From Bryobacterales bacterium (GTDB lineage: Bacteria > Acidobacteriota > Terriglobia > Bryobacterales > Bryobacteraceae), in NCBI GenBank assembly GCA_016716385.1, contig JADJWL010000025.1:372001-436000 (forward strand): a stretch of DNA of 64,000 nucleotides, in the 5' to 3' direction. The number at the start of each line of letters is the position of its first letter. The stretch's first letter is position 1. A model generated the notes under the pieces. The model was given only the letters and a program-made list of their open reading frames with translations. It ran no database searches and was not told the DNA's origin. Shown here piece by piece: positions 35,059-43,911 of this stretch. The translations under genes and the position numbers were made by a program.

Positions 35059-35582
35059 AAGAAGTCCGGATAAGTGCTGTCGCGGCCCGAGATCACGACC
35101 GGTTCCATAGGCCAGGAGATACCGAACGCCGGATCGTTCCAGCGGAAGCCCCGGGCCGCCTCGGGGTGGTAGAACTCCGACATCTGATAGAACACCTCGG
35201 TGCGATCCTCAAGGGTCAGGAAACCGTGGGCGCAGCCTTCCGGGATGTGCAGCATCCTCCGGTTTTCCGCCGAAAGCACGACGCCGAGCCAGGAACGAAA
35301 TGTCGCGGAGGAAGGACGGAGATCGACCACGACGTCGTAGATGGCGCCGCTGGTGCAACGGACCAGCTTCGCTTCCTGCCAGGGGATGTCCTGATAGTGC
35401 ATGCCCCGCAAGGTACCCTTGCGCTTGTTGAACGAAACATTGCACTGGACGATCCTGGCCGGCAGACCGTGGGTCTCGAACTCTCCGGTGCACCATGCGC
35501 GGGCGAAGAAACCTCGATCATCGGCATGTTCATCGAGGGCGACCTCGACAACACCGGGTAACTTCGTCTGGGTGAAGATCAT
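35055..35582 (-). CDS. dTDP-4-dehydrorhamnose 3,5-epimerase-like (RmlC family)
   Basis: 175 residues from the ATG of MIFTQTKLPGVVEVALDEHA, preceded by AAAGGA. RmlC cupin fold: DDRGFFARAWCTGEFETHGL, QCNVSFNKRKGTLRGMHYQD with the catalytic histidine in RGMHYQ, then LVRCTSGAIYDVVVDLR and HIPEGCAHGFLTLEDRTEVFYQ. RmlC enzymes epimerise carbon 3 and 5 of 4-keto-6-deoxysugars; since no rmlA/B/D genes are adjacent, this one may act on a CDP- or GDP-linked intermediate from the neighbouring modules. It overlaps the aminopeptidase-type gene by ATGA. Confidence 0.87.
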   Translation of the reverse strand: MIFTQTKLPGVVEVALDEHADDRGFFARAWCTGEFETHGLPARIVQCNVSFNKRKGTLRGMHYQDIPWQEAKLVRCTSGAIYDVVVDLRPSSATFRSWLGVVLSAENRRMLHIPEGCAHGFLTLEDRTEVFYQMSEFYHPEAARGFRWNDPAFGISWPMEPVVISGRDSTYPDFL

Positions 35583-35599
35583 CCGTCCTTTCAGAACCG

Positions 35600-36637
35600 T
35601 TATGCAATGTGCGGATAGACGGCCGCGCCGATGCGCTGCAGAATCTGGATCGGCAACCGCCGAAAGACAGGGGCCAGCAAGCGCAACCCGCGGCCCTTGG
35701 CCGCTATGAGACGCCGAGTTCCGGTCAGGTTGATGCGAGAGTAGGAGAGGTTGGCTTCGTGTGCTCCCCAACCCCGCTTGAATCTCAGTAGACCGGCCTG
35801 GTCCGGATCCGTTCGCCCCAGCGACACCTTGCGGACCCCTGTGGAACGAAGATGACGGAGCGCCTCCCACATCACGAGATATCCGGGGCGCAAGTCACGG
35901 CAGGCGGGGTCGGACGCGCCGAACTTGTACACGGCGGTAGCGCCGAAGCGGAGAAACACCGCGCCGCTCACGCAGCGCCCGCCGCTCGTGGCCAGCACGA
36001 CAACCCCCCGTCCCGGGCCGATGGCCCTCCGATGGAGCGCGCGGAAGAAGCCGACCGGCTGCGGGGGCAGGCCATGCCGCCGCCGGGTTTGGCAATGCAG
36101 TAGATAGTATCCCTCCACTGCGGCCCAAGTATCCAACACCTGAACCGAGACGCCCCGCAGCTTTGCACCGGCGATATTCCGGCGATGCCCGGGCTTCAGC
36201 GCCCGGTACAGCCCATCCTCCCCCGCGCCCATCTCAACCTCATGGGAAATGAAGGAGCTGCTGACTGAACTGCCCCCGGACCGCGGCGTGGCCGAGCGAA
36301 TCTCCAGATATTGCCAGCCGAGACTCCGCCCTAGTCCTACCACGGGACCCAGTAGATCCTCGACGGTGACGGATCCGGACAGCAATGGAGCACATTCATC
36401 AGAGAACGGCAGGCTCACGCCGCGACATCCCGTCAGGCGGCTCGATACCTGCATCACAGCGAGCAGAGCGGTCAGGCGACCTCCATCGCGGACGATCCCG
36501 TAGTGGGCGGGGAAGCCATAGCTGTCCCAGAGAATTTCCGCCCACTCCCTCGAATGAAAGACCGTGGCCTCACCGTGAGTCAGAACCAGGTCGTTCCAGG
36601 AGTCGTCGTGCAAAGGATTGACAACCTCAAGTCTCAT
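35600..36637 (-). CDS. FemAB/GNAT-type acyltransferase
   Basis: 345 residues from the ATG giving MRLEVVNPLHDDSWNDLVL, overlapping the heptose phosphatase gene by 11 bases. Twin GNAT folds of the FemAB (BioF2-like) type: TVFHSREWAEILWDSYGFPAHYG, YRALKPGHRRNIAGAKLRGV, PGYLVMWEALRHLRSTGVRKV and GLLRFKRGWGAH. Such proteins transfer aminoacyl or acyl groups onto peptidoglycan or onto sugars and occur in many exopolysaccharide gene clusters, where their substrate is unknown. A second member lies at 53417-54328. Confidence 0.8.
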   Translation of the reverse strand: MRLEVVNPLHDDSWNDLVLTHGEATVFHSREWAEILWDSYGFPAHYGIVRDGGRLTALLAVMQVSSRLTGCRGVSLPFSDECAPLLSGSVTVEDLLGPVVGLGRSLGWQYLEIRSATPRSGGSSVSSSFISHEVEMGAGEDGLYRALKPGHRRNIAGAKLRGVSVQVLDTWAAVEGYYLLHCQTRRRHGLPPQPVGFFRALHRRAIGPGRGVVVLATSGGRCVSGAVFLRFGATAVYKFGASDPACRDLRPGYLVMWEALRHLRSTGVRKVSLGRTDPDQAGLLRFKRGWGAHEANLSYSRINLTGTRRLIAAKGRGLRLLAPVFRRLPIQILQRIGAAVYPHIA

Positions 36638-37331
36638 GACGCTCCAGTGCAACCGACAGCGAATCCGCCGTGGCGTCGAGGACGCCACGCAGGCCCGCGC
36701 AGGGCGACACCTGCGGGACGTGGGCGTCCATCATCTGAGGCCCGCCGGCCCCGAACCCGGCGCTGGAAGGGCCGAACCACAGACGGGCGATCTCGCTGAG
36801 CGACGAAGCCTCACGGTACCAGACATCGGCGTGTCGCAGGCTGCGGTCCGTGGCTGGATCCCGGAGCAGGATCCCGGTACCGACGCCGGCCGCCGCGGCG
36901 GCCTGCATATCGTGCGCCTGGTCTCCGATCATGACACTTCGACCGAGATCGACGCCGAGGTCGGAGGCGGCGCGAAGAAGGAGTCCAGGGTTGGGCTTGC
37001 GGCACTCACACTCGCGACGGTAGGCGCCGCGGCCGTGGACCGGGTGACATGGACAGTAGTAAATCCCCGCGACGTGCACCCGCTCCTCCAGAAACCGGCC
37101 CAGCATCCAGCGGCTGAGCTCGTGAAAGTCCCGCTCGGAGTAGTAGCCCCGTCCGATACCCGCCTGGTTTGTGACCACGGCGATCAGAAATCCGCAGTCC
37201 CGCGCCGCCCGGCACAGGTCGAAGATGCCTGGCAAAAAGTGAAACTGATCGCGGCTATGCACGTAGGACAGATCGACGTTGATGACACCGTCCCGATCGA
37301 GGAACAGTGCACGTTCCTGCCCGCGCCTCAA
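36627..37331 (-). CDS. gmhB: D-glycero-D-manno-heptose 1,7-bisphosphate phosphatase
   Basis: 234 residues from a TTG that overlaps the gmhA stop (TTGA); an earlier in-frame ATG would add 24 residues inside gmhA. HAD phosphatase: ALFLDRDGVINVDLSYVHS (catalytic aspartates), AVVTNQAGIGRGYY and a zinc-binding loop with YYCPCHPVHG and RRECECRKPNPGLL (C-x-H and C-x-C pattern). GmhB removes the 7-phosphate of heptose 1,7-bisphosphate in the GDP-heptose branch. The C-terminal tail of about 30 residues beyond the fold is unusual. Translation is probably coupled to gmhA. Confidence 0.9.
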   Translation of the reverse strand: MRRGQERALFLDRDGVINVDLSYVHSRDQFHFLPGIFDLCRAARDCGFLIAVVTNQAGIGRGYYSERDFHELSRWMLGRFLEERVHVAGIYYCPCHPVHGRGAYRRECECRKPNPGLLLRAASDLGVDLGRSVMIGDQAHDMQAAAAAGVGTGILLRDPATDRSLRHADVWYREASSLSEIARLWFGPSSAGFGAGGPQMMDAHVPQVSPCAGLRGVLDATADSLSVALERHET

Positions 37332-37933
37332 TTCCGCTCCGTGGCTGCCATCATCGCCTGCTCGACGACATTGCATAGCGCGTGGCCGAGAAGGATGTGA
37401 CATTCCTGAATGCGGGGAGTCTCATCGGATGGCACGGCGATGACCGTATCCGCCAGGCCTTGCAGCCGTTCCGCGCCGGAAGCGCCCGTCAGCGCAACTG
37501 TATACAGACCGGCCTTCCGGGCACAGTTGAGGGCTTCGGTGACACTCGCCGACTTCCCGGACGTGGTGATCCCGATGGCGACATCTCCCGGCCGGGCCAG
37601 AGCCTGCAGTTGACGGGAAAAGACGTTCTCGTAGCCATAGTCGTTTCCGATCGCGGTCACGGCTGAGCTATTTGCATGGAGCGCCACGGCCGCCATGGGC
37701 GGGCGTTCCTTCAAGTACCGGCCCAGGAACTCGGCGGCGAGATGTTGGGCGTCGGCGGCCGATCCACCATTGCCGAAGAACAGCGCCTTGGAGCCGGACA
37801 GGTACGCCGCGGCGAGCGCATTTGCGGCGGTGGTGAGGGCCGGCAGACACGCTTCCAGCAGACGGCTGTGAACTTCCAGACTCTGCTGAATATCTCCTTG
37901 CAGGATCGAGCGAACTGTATTCGACGGCATCAT
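37328..37933 (-). CDS. gmhA: Sedoheptulose 7-phosphate isomerase
   Basis: 201 residues. SIS domain: KALFFGNGGSAADAQHLAAEF, then SAVTAIGNDYGYENVFSRQL, AIGITTSGKSASVTEALNCAR and IQECHILLGHALCNVVEQAM, which contains the catalytic His and Glu positions of GmhA. It turns sedoheptulose 7-phosphate into D-glycero-D-manno-heptose 7-phosphate, the first step of the heptose pathway; the kinase hddA and the guanylyltransferase hddC are also in this locus. It overlaps gmhB. Confidence 0.94.
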   Translation of the reverse strand: MMPSNTVRSILQGDIQQSLEVHSRLLEACLPALTTAANALAAAYLSGSKALFFGNGGSAADAQHLAAEFLGRYLKERPPMAAVALHANSSAVTAIGNDYGYENVFSRQLQALARPGDVAIGITTSGKSASVTEALNCARKAGLYTVALTGASGAERLQGLADTVIAVPSDETPRIQECHILLGHALCNVVEQAMMAATERN

Positions 37934-37991
37934 CTGAGGCCTGCCTTTCCGGGAAGATTTCTGAACCGCTGGAACACGGTGCTGTCGGGCC

Positions 37992-38954
37992 TCATGATCC
38001 GCTCCCGATTGGAGCGTCCCCGGTGAGGCGAGCCCGCCACCAAGCGAGCATGTCGTTCAGGGTCTGGCCGAGAGGGATGGACGGCTTCCATTGGGTGCGG
38101 AGCCTGAACTTCGTCGTATCTCCGGCAATCACCGGTTCGTCGCAGGCGCGCATGAGCCGCGGGTCCTGCTCGACGGCGAACTCCACCCCCGACTGTCTTC
38201 GAATTGCATCGATGATTTCCTGGACCGAATAGATCTGGCTGCCACCGACGTTGTAGACTTCGCCTGGCTCGCCCGCTTCGGCGGCAAGCCAAAGCGCCGC
38301 CACCATGTCCCGCACATCGACGAGCGCCCGCCTGGTCGTCAAGTTGCCCGCCTGAAGGACGGGCGGCCGACGCCCCGATTCGATTTCGACGACGCGCCTG
38401 GCCAGGTCCGAGCACACATCGCCCACCTTGCTCGGACCGGTCGTATTGAAGATTCTCACGCGGATCGCGGGGAGTTGATAGTTGGCGAAGTACTGCAACG
38501 CCAGAAGGTCCTGGGCGACTTTGCTCACACCATACGGGTGGAGCGGCCGGAGGGGGTGATCCTCGCGAACGGGGAGGTTTTCCGCCCGAACCAGTCCGTA
38601 TTCGGCGCTCGAGCAGGCGACGACGACGACAGGAGCAATGCCCGCGGCCCGCAGGCTCTCGAACAAGTTGATGGTTCCATTGGCATTGATCTCCATCGTC
38701 TCTCGCGGCTGGGCGAGGGATACGGTGGGAAAGCTCTGGGCGGCCAAATGAAAGACCCGGTCAGGGCGGAATTCCGCGACCAGACGGCTCAGGGCCTCGG
38801 CGTCCCGGACGTCGCAGCGTTCGAAGCTGGCGCCTGCGAGTCCGTCCTCGGGCTCGGTCAGCCCGATGCCGAGCACATGGGCGCCTTCCGCCAGGGCCCA
38901 CTTGGTCAGAAATCCACCGATGAAGCCGGCGGCTCCTGTGATCAGTATGTTCAT
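37992..38954 (-). CDS. GDP-sugar 4-reductase/dehydratase-like SDR (RMD-like)
   Basis: 320 residues. MNILITGAAGFIGGFLTKWA nucleotide-binding motif, VFHLAAQSFPTVSLAQPRE and catalytic ACSSAEYG with HPYGVSKVAQD (Tyr141, Lys145). These features match GDP-4-keto-6-deoxymannose reductase (RMD) and close relatives such as GDP-mannose 4,6-dehydratase. Because hddC is immediately upstream and gmhA/gmhB immediately downstream, the natural substrate may be a GDP-heptose derivative, giving a 6-deoxyheptose as in DmhA/DmhB systems. That is inference; a dehydratase activity cannot be excluded. Confidence 0.82.
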   Translation of the reverse strand: MNILITGAAGFIGGFLTKWALAEGAHVLGIGLTEPEDGLAGASFERCDVRDAEALSRLVAEFRPDRVFHLAAQSFPTVSLAQPRETMEINANGTINLFESLRAAGIAPVVVVACSSAEYGLVRAENLPVREDHPLRPLHPYGVSKVAQDLLALQYFANYQLPAIRVRIFNTTGPSKVGDVCSDLARRVVEIESGRRPPVLQAGNLTTRRALVDVRDMVAALWLAAEAGEPGEVYNVGGSQIYSVQEIIDAIRRQSGVEFAVEQDPRLMRACDEPVIAGDTTKFRLRTQWKPSIPLGQTLNDMLAWWRARLTGDAPIGSGS

Positions 38955-38985
38955 CGATTCGGTATTCCTCTATGTCTGCCTTCGG

Positions 38986-39702
38986 TCAAAGTGCCAGGTG
39001 GGCGAGCAGTCGTTGGGCCGCCTGATAACGTTCCGGAATTCCGATATCCACACAGGGTCCCTGAACAGCGAAAGCGCGGACGTCCCGCCGCTCCGCCAGC
39101 CATCCCGGAAGGACCTGCGTTTCGAGGGAAAGTCCCACCCCCTGGGGCAGGGCTTCGACGAGGCGCCGCCCGATCGCGTAGATTCCTGCGTTCACACAAG
39201 CCACGCCGGCCGGCCCGGACTTCTCGGAGAAGCTGACCACGGCGCCCGCGCCATCGACGATCACGTTCCCGGCATCGTCGCGCCCGTCGGACGGAACGAC
39301 GGCCATCGTGACATCGGCGCCGGTGCCCGCATGGTCCGCCGCCAGTTCCCGCAGGCCGGCATTCGTGTAGCTGTCTCCGTTAAGGACCAGGACGCTTTCC
39401 GACTGGACCAGGCCGAGCGCTTGTCTCACCGCGCCTCCGGTTCCGAGCGGCGTCTGTTCGATGGAATAGCACAGGTCCAGGCCGAAAGCCCGTTCCCGGA
39501 AGTGGCCCTGAATTACTTCATGCCTGTAGCCCGTGGCGAGAACGGCACGCTGAAATCCGGCGCCCTGCAGTTGCCGCAGGATGAACTCGAGGAAAGGCCG
39601 TCCGGCAACCAGCGCCATGGGCTTCGGGATATCGCCGGTAACGCTTCGGAGGCGCGTACCGCCTCCCCCGCAGAGCACGATGGGATCGATGGTGGAGTGC
39701 AT
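38986..39702 (-). CDS. hddC: D-glycero-alpha-D-manno-heptose 1-phosphate guanylyltransferase-like
   Basis: 238 residues. Nucleotidyltransferase fold: PIVLCGGGGTRLRSVTGDIP with KPM, then RPFLEFILRQLQGAGFQRAVLATGY, SIEQTPLGTGGAVRQAL, SVLVLNGDSYTN (metal site) and CVNAGIYAIGRRL. It corresponds to HddC, which makes GDP-D-glycero-alpha-D-manno-heptose from the 1-phosphate. Context is decisive: gmhA, gmhB and hddA are in the same locus. GDP rather than another nucleotide is assigned by similarity. Confidence 0.86.
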   Translation of the reverse strand: MHSTIDPIVLCGGGGTRLRSVTGDIPKPMALVAGRPFLEFILRQLQGAGFQRAVLATGYRHEVIQGHFRERAFGLDLCYSIEQTPLGTGGAVRQALGLVQSESVLVLNGDSYTNAGLRELAADHAGTGADVTMAVVPSDGRDDAGNVIVDGAGAVVSFSEKSGPAGVACVNAGIYAIGRRLVEALPQGVGLSLETQVLPGWLAERRDVRAFAVQGPCVDIGIPERYQAAQRLLAHLAL

Positions 39703-39739
39703 TTCGGTGATGTCCGCTCTCGATAATCGCCGTGGCCCT

Positions 39740-41608
39740 TCAGCGGGCGCGCAGCCACTGTTCGATCACAATGAGGCTGAATAGCAGTTTGTGGTTATCC
39801 CGCTGGCCGGACTGGTGCTGCCGGAGGAGTTCCTCAACCGCCGGCCGGCGCAAATACCGGTAAAGCAGGGACTCGGGATCCAAGAGGAGGCAAGCCAGTC
39901 CATTGCGGGTCCCGCGCCGGAGCCAGTCGTCCACCACATTGACTGCAAAGCCGCGTTTCTTGCGAGTCAGGATCTCCTGGGGCAGCAGAGTGCGGCACAC
40001 CCGACGGTGCAGCCATTTCCGGGTTCTGCCGCGCACTTTGAAATTCGCCGACAGGCGCTCGGCATACTCCACGATTTCCTTATCCAAAAAAGGCACCCGG
40101 ATTTCAAGGCTGTGCGCCATGGACAACTTGTCGGCGTACATGAGCAGCTCATCGGGCAGGGTCGATCTGACCTCGAGAAACTGGAATCCTCCCAACTCGT
40201 CGAGATCCTGCGAGAGGTCCCCGATGCCGTCCCAGCATTGTAGAATCGCTTCTCCCGGTGCGCCGTCTCCCAGAATCCCGTCGGCGAAGAGGCCGTCGAC
40301 GGTCTCGCCGGACATCAGCGACAGCACGCCACGGTACCGCTGCATACGGCCGGCCGGGTGCAGGGCCGCGACACCTCTCTTGAGCGTTTCATTGCGCGGA
40401 AGAGCGTTGACGAGGGCGCCCACCGGAGTCCGAACCCACCCCGGAAGCCCGCTCCAGGCCGCCGCATACCGCACGCCGAGGTGACGCCGGTAGCCGCCGA
40501 AGAGCTCATCCGGGCCCTGTCCCACCAGGGCGACTTTCACATCCTGACGGGCGCGCTCGCACACGAAGTACATCGGCACGATGGACGACGACGCAATCGG
40601 CTCTTCGAGACAACTGACGATCTTTGGCAGTGCCTCATCGAACATCCGCTGGTCGAGACGGACGCTCGTGTGGATGGATGAGTAGCGCTCGGCCGTCCGG
40701 GCCGCATCCACGAGTTCGTCGTCGGCGAAATCGGTCCCGTACCCTACCGTGTAGGTTCTCCAGGAACCGCCCGACTGGCGCATCAGGGCAAGGAGCAGGC
40801 TGGAATCGACACCGCCACTCAGCAGGAGACCCACTGGCACATCGGCGATCAGGTGCCGCTTCACCGCCTGCCGGTATAACTCAGCCAGCTCCGCCTCCGC
40901 TTCCGCGTCTGACTTCATCGGCGAGAACGGGCGCGGGCTGTAGCGATACCAGCGATGCTCGGTGCACTGCCCTCCTTCACACCGGATCAAGGTCCCGGGC
41001 GCGAGCTTGCGGACATCCTGAAGGATGGTCAGTGGGGAAGGCGTATAGCGGTAGCGAAGGAGAAGATTCAACGCCACCGGGTCGACGCGCGGGGCCTCGC
41101 CCGATCCGGCCAGGACGGCCCGGATCTCGGATCCGAAGAAGAGCGATCCGCCGGCCAGCCGGTAATAGACAAGTTTGATGCCGTACCGGTCGCGAGCCAC
41201 GGTCAAGCGCCGGTTCTTCTCGTCCCAGATGGCCAGGCCGAACATTCCGTTGAGGTGGTTCAGAACATCCTCTCCCCACCGGGCGTAACCATGAATGATT
41301 ACTTCCGTGTCCGAAGCGGTCCGGAACACGTAGCCGTGCCCCTCGAGTTCCCTCCTCAACTCCCGGTAGTTGTAGATCTCACCGTTGAACACCACCCGAA
41401 TCGACCCCGACTCGTTGGACATCGGCTGATGGCCGCCTTCGAGGTCAATGATGGAGAGCCGTCTGAACCCCAGGCCAAGGGGTCCCGCGATATACTCGCC
41501 TTCATCGTCCGGTCCACGATGCACCAGCGACGCCATCATCCGTGCGATCGTCTCGCGCTCTACCGCCGCACGATCATCGAAATTAAACTGGCCACAGATC
41601 CCGCACAT
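39740..41608 (-). CDS. Asparagine synthase (glutamine-hydrolysing) family protein
   Basis: 622 residues starting MCGICGQFNFDD, so Cys2, the glutaminase nucleophile, is present after removal of methionine. The N-terminal part includes LVHRGPDDEGEYIAG and VVFNGEIYNYRELR, and the synthetase part has VPVGLLLSGGVDSSLLLALM as the pyrophosphatase loop, then GQGPDELFGGY and DELLMYADKLSMAHSLEIRVPF. In exopolysaccharide clusters such enzymes are thought to amidate uronic acids of the polymer rather than make free asparagine; that fits the uronate module upstream. Shares its transcript with the toroid protein gene, ten bases away. Confidence 0.9.
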   Translation of the reverse strand: MCGICGQFNFDDRAAVERETIARMMASLVHRGPDDEGEYIAGPLGLGFRRLSIIDLEGGHQPMSNESGSIRVVFNGEIYNYRELRRELEGHGYVFRTASDTEVIIHGYARWGEDVLNHLNGMFGLAIWDEKNRRLTVARDRYGIKLVYYRLAGGSLFFGSEIRAVLAGSGEAPRVDPVALNLLLRYRYTPSPLTILQDVRKLAPGTLIRCEGGQCTEHRWYRYSPRPFSPMKSDAEAEAELAELYRQAVKRHLIADVPVGLLLSGGVDSSLLLALMRQSGGSWRTYTVGYGTDFADDELVDAARTAERYSSIHTSVRLDQRMFDEALPKIVSCLEEPIASSSIVPMYFVCERARQDVKVALVGQGPDELFGGYRRHLGVRYAAAWSGLPGWVRTPVGALVNALPRNETLKRGVAALHPAGRMQRYRGVLSLMSGETVDGLFADGILGDGAPGEAILQCWDGIGDLSQDLDELGGFQFLEVRSTLPDELLMYADKLSMAHSLEIRVPFLDKEIVEYAERLSANFKVRGRTRKWLHRRVCRTLLPQEILTRKKRGFAVNVVDDWLRRGTRNGLACLLLDPESLLYRYLRRPAVEELLRQHQSGQRDNHKLLFSLIVIEQWLRAR

Positions 41609-41618
41609 ATCGGAACAC

Positions 41619-42872
41619 CTAACCCTCAGCGGACGTTTCTGTCCCGCAGCGGCTCGCCTTCGGAGCATCCGTCCCGATTCGGCGCAGAAGCGCATAGGAC
41701 AGGCTGCGGAATATTTGCGACTGCGCCCACCGGTGCATGGGGACATCGTCCCATCCCCAGAACAACTGCCGGGTGCGGAACGAACCGTCGGTCTTCTGCC
41801 AGCCCGCGAGCGCGATGACCTTCTCGACGATCTGGTCGAAGGCCCTGTCTCTGCCCGCAAGGAGTGTTCCAAGGTTGATGCATTCCGCGTAGTCGTACAG
41901 TTCCTTGCGGTAGACGGTCAGGCGGGGCCGTCTTGAAAACGGCTTTGGCGATCCGTCGGCGTCGAACAGGTGCTCCACGTAATAGCGCAAACCTCTGTCG
42001 ATGGCCGCCGTTACCGGGGCTGTCGGGGCGAGCAACTCAACCTTGGCGAGGGCCTTCAGAACAAAACATGTGTGAAAGTGGTCCACGAAGTCGCGCTTCC
42101 CGTCGGTGGCGTAAAACCACGACCCATCGGCGTTCTGCGAATCGATCACATACGCCAGGTTGCCTGCAGCGATTCGCTGATATCGCGGTTCAGCAAATTC
42201 CGCCGACGCCTGAGTCAGGACAAACGCCCGGTAGGCACTGGCGTTGATCACGCCGCACGGATCGCCAGGATCCGGTGTATACGAACAGCTGAAGGATCCC
42301 GGGGCCGTCTCGCGATCGTGGTAGTCCTCGGCGGCATGTTCGGCGATCGAATGCATTACGGTGCGCCACCGCGGATTCCCGTCTATTTCGTAAACAGCGC
42401 GGAATGCCTCGTACACGTACGGGATCGTCGTGATCAACGGAGTTTCCGCCGGAATTGTACCGTTTTTTGTTTCCCAGTGAAAGGGGTACCCCCAGCAGTA
42501 CCGGAACGCGTTCTTGCAGCGCGTTTCAATCAGGACGTTGAGAAAGTGCACCGCGCGATCGTGATAGGCGCTGGATCCGAGAGCTTGGGCCAGGTAGGCG
42601 AAACCCATCGCATAGTGGGCGTCGGCAATCGGAAATCGCTGAGGCTTCCAGAATAGTCTTCGGGTGCGGGGTAGAAACGCTTCGCACGCAATGACCGGGG
42701 CCACGAGCGCTACCCCGGCCACAGGCCTGCGGTAGTAGGCTGCCTTGATCCGGCGCATCCGGTCGCTGGCGAAGTAAGACTGGTGATCCCACGAGGTCTC
42801 TCCAAACTGATCGAGCCACGCGACGAACCGATGGAGTCTGGCTACCTGGTCTTCAATCTCCACGCTCGGCAT
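41619..42872 (-). CDS. Alpha/alpha-toroid protein of unknown function
   Basis: 417 residues. The sequence shows repeated helical pairs with buried aromatics typical of (alpha/alpha)6 toroids: DAHYAMGFAYLAQAL, KNAFRYCWGYPFHWETKNG, GVINASAYRAFVLTQ, NADGSWFYATDGKRDFVDHFHT and YDYAECINLGTLL. Related proteins in surface polysaccharide loci are often called prenyltransferase-like or glycosyl-hydrolase-like, but no catalytic residues can be assigned. It lies directly upstream of the asparagine synthase gene in the same transcript. Function unknown, perhaps polysaccharide binding or trimming. Confidence 0.75.
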   Translation of the reverse strand: MPSVEIEDQVARLHRFVAWLDQFGETSWDHQSYFASDRMRRIKAAYYRRPVAGVALVAPVIACEAFLPRTRRLFWKPQRFPIADAHYAMGFAYLAQALGSSAYHDRAVHFLNVLIETRCKNAFRYCWGYPFHWETKNGTIPAETPLITTIPYVYEAFRAVYEIDGNPRWRTVMHSIAEHAAEDYHDRETAPGSFSCSYTPDPGDPCGVINASAYRAFVLTQASAEFAEPRYQRIAAGNLAYVIDSQNADGSWFYATDGKRDFVDHFHTCFVLKALAKVELLAPTAPVTAAIDRGLRYYVEHLFDADGSPKPFSRRPRLTVYRKELYDYAECINLGTLLAGRDRAFDQIVEKVIALAGWQKTDGSFRTRQLFWGWDDVPMHRWAQSQIFRSLSYALLRRIGTDAPKASRCGTETSAEG

Positions 42873-42897
42873 GCCCTTTCACGCGGTACGGTGATCG

Positions 42898-43821
42898 TCA
42901 CTTCGCGAGGTCGAAGTTGTCGACCCGCTCCAGCCTTAGCAGAGTGCCGAAAATCCTCTTCAGCTTCAGCATCTGCTCCCTGCGGTGAAATCTCATCAGT
43001 TCCCGCGACACCGGCCGTTCCATCCCCCGGACCGACGCAGCGACGTAGCCGGCAAGCAGCGCGACTCCACCCGTAAGGTAGGGGCGCTTGGTGGCCCGAT
43101 AGGCGCATCTGAACACTTGCCATAACGGGTGTCCGCCGAGGTAGTAATCCTTCTCGCCGTAGGAAAACATCGCCGCGAGGCGCCCTCGTTCGGCTGTTCC
43201 CATGTGCCGGTAGTGGTAGAACGACTTCTCACGGAACGATCGGGTCTTCCAGCCCTTCATCCGCGCGGTCGTGACCGCAATCCAGTCAATTCCACCCCGG
43301 CGGTGCGCCACGTATCCGCCGATCTCCTCCATGCACGCGCGCCGGAAAAGCTGGCATTGGCCCGCAACATGGTTCCTGCCCTCGAAGCTGTCGGTTTCTG
43401 ACTTGTAGCCTTCTTCCTCGAACACCGTGCCAGCGACGCCAAGCTCGGGATCGGCGGCGAATTGCTGCAACAGGAACTCGAAGAACGTTTCATCGAACGA
43501 GATATCTGCGTCCAGATTTCCAATGACGTCGTAGGGTAGTTCGCGAGCGATCTCTAATCCGGCATTGAATGCCTGTGCCTTCCCCGCAAAGCTACGTCCT
43601 TTGGCTTTGTCCTGGAGCACCAATTGAATCCAGGTGTATTCCTGGGCGTACCTTGCGACGATACTGGCCGTGGCGTCAGTCGATCCGTTCTCAACGACGA
43701 TCCAGCGGAGCGGCCGGACACTCTGGTGCACGACGGATTCAAGAGTCTTCTCGATGTATTCGGCCTCATTTCTGGCCGGTGTGATGAGTACATACTGGAG
43801 GGGACAAGCGTTCGGTTTCAT
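42898..43821 (-). CDS. Family 2 glycosyltransferase
   Basis: 307 residues. GT-A fold: YVLITPARNEAEYIEKTLES, then PLRWIVVENGSTDATASIVARY, DVIGNLDADISFDETFFE containing the D-x-D, GTVFEEEGYK, and QLFRRACMEEIGGYVAHRRGGIDW, which corresponds to the acceptor-site E-D-x2-region variant. The C-terminal part carries a short hydrophobic segment (GGVALLAGYVAASVRGM) and may anchor the enzyme to the membrane. Likely adds a sugar to the lipid-linked repeat unit; donor unknown. Confidence 0.9.
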   Translation of the reverse strand: MKPNACPLQYVLITPARNEAEYIEKTLESVVHQSVRPLRWIVVENGSTDATASIVARYAQEYTWIQLVLQDKAKGRSFAGKAQAFNAGLEIARELPYDVIGNLDADISFDETFFEFLLQQFAADPELGVAGTVFEEEGYKSETDSFEGRNHVAGQCQLFRRACMEEIGGYVAHRRGGIDWIAVTTARMKGWKTRSFREKSFYHYRHMGTAERGRLAAMFSYGEKDYYLGGHPLWQVFRCAYRATKRPYLTGGVALLAGYVAASVRGMERPVSRELMRFHRREQMLKLKRIFGTLLRLERVDNFDLAK

Positions 43822-43911
43822 ATTCGTACTCCAAGCAGAGGATTCACAGATCGAGAGAACCTGGGCTCTTTTCAGGGGGCTTCCTGCTTACGGGGATCCA
43901 CCCCAAAGCAG

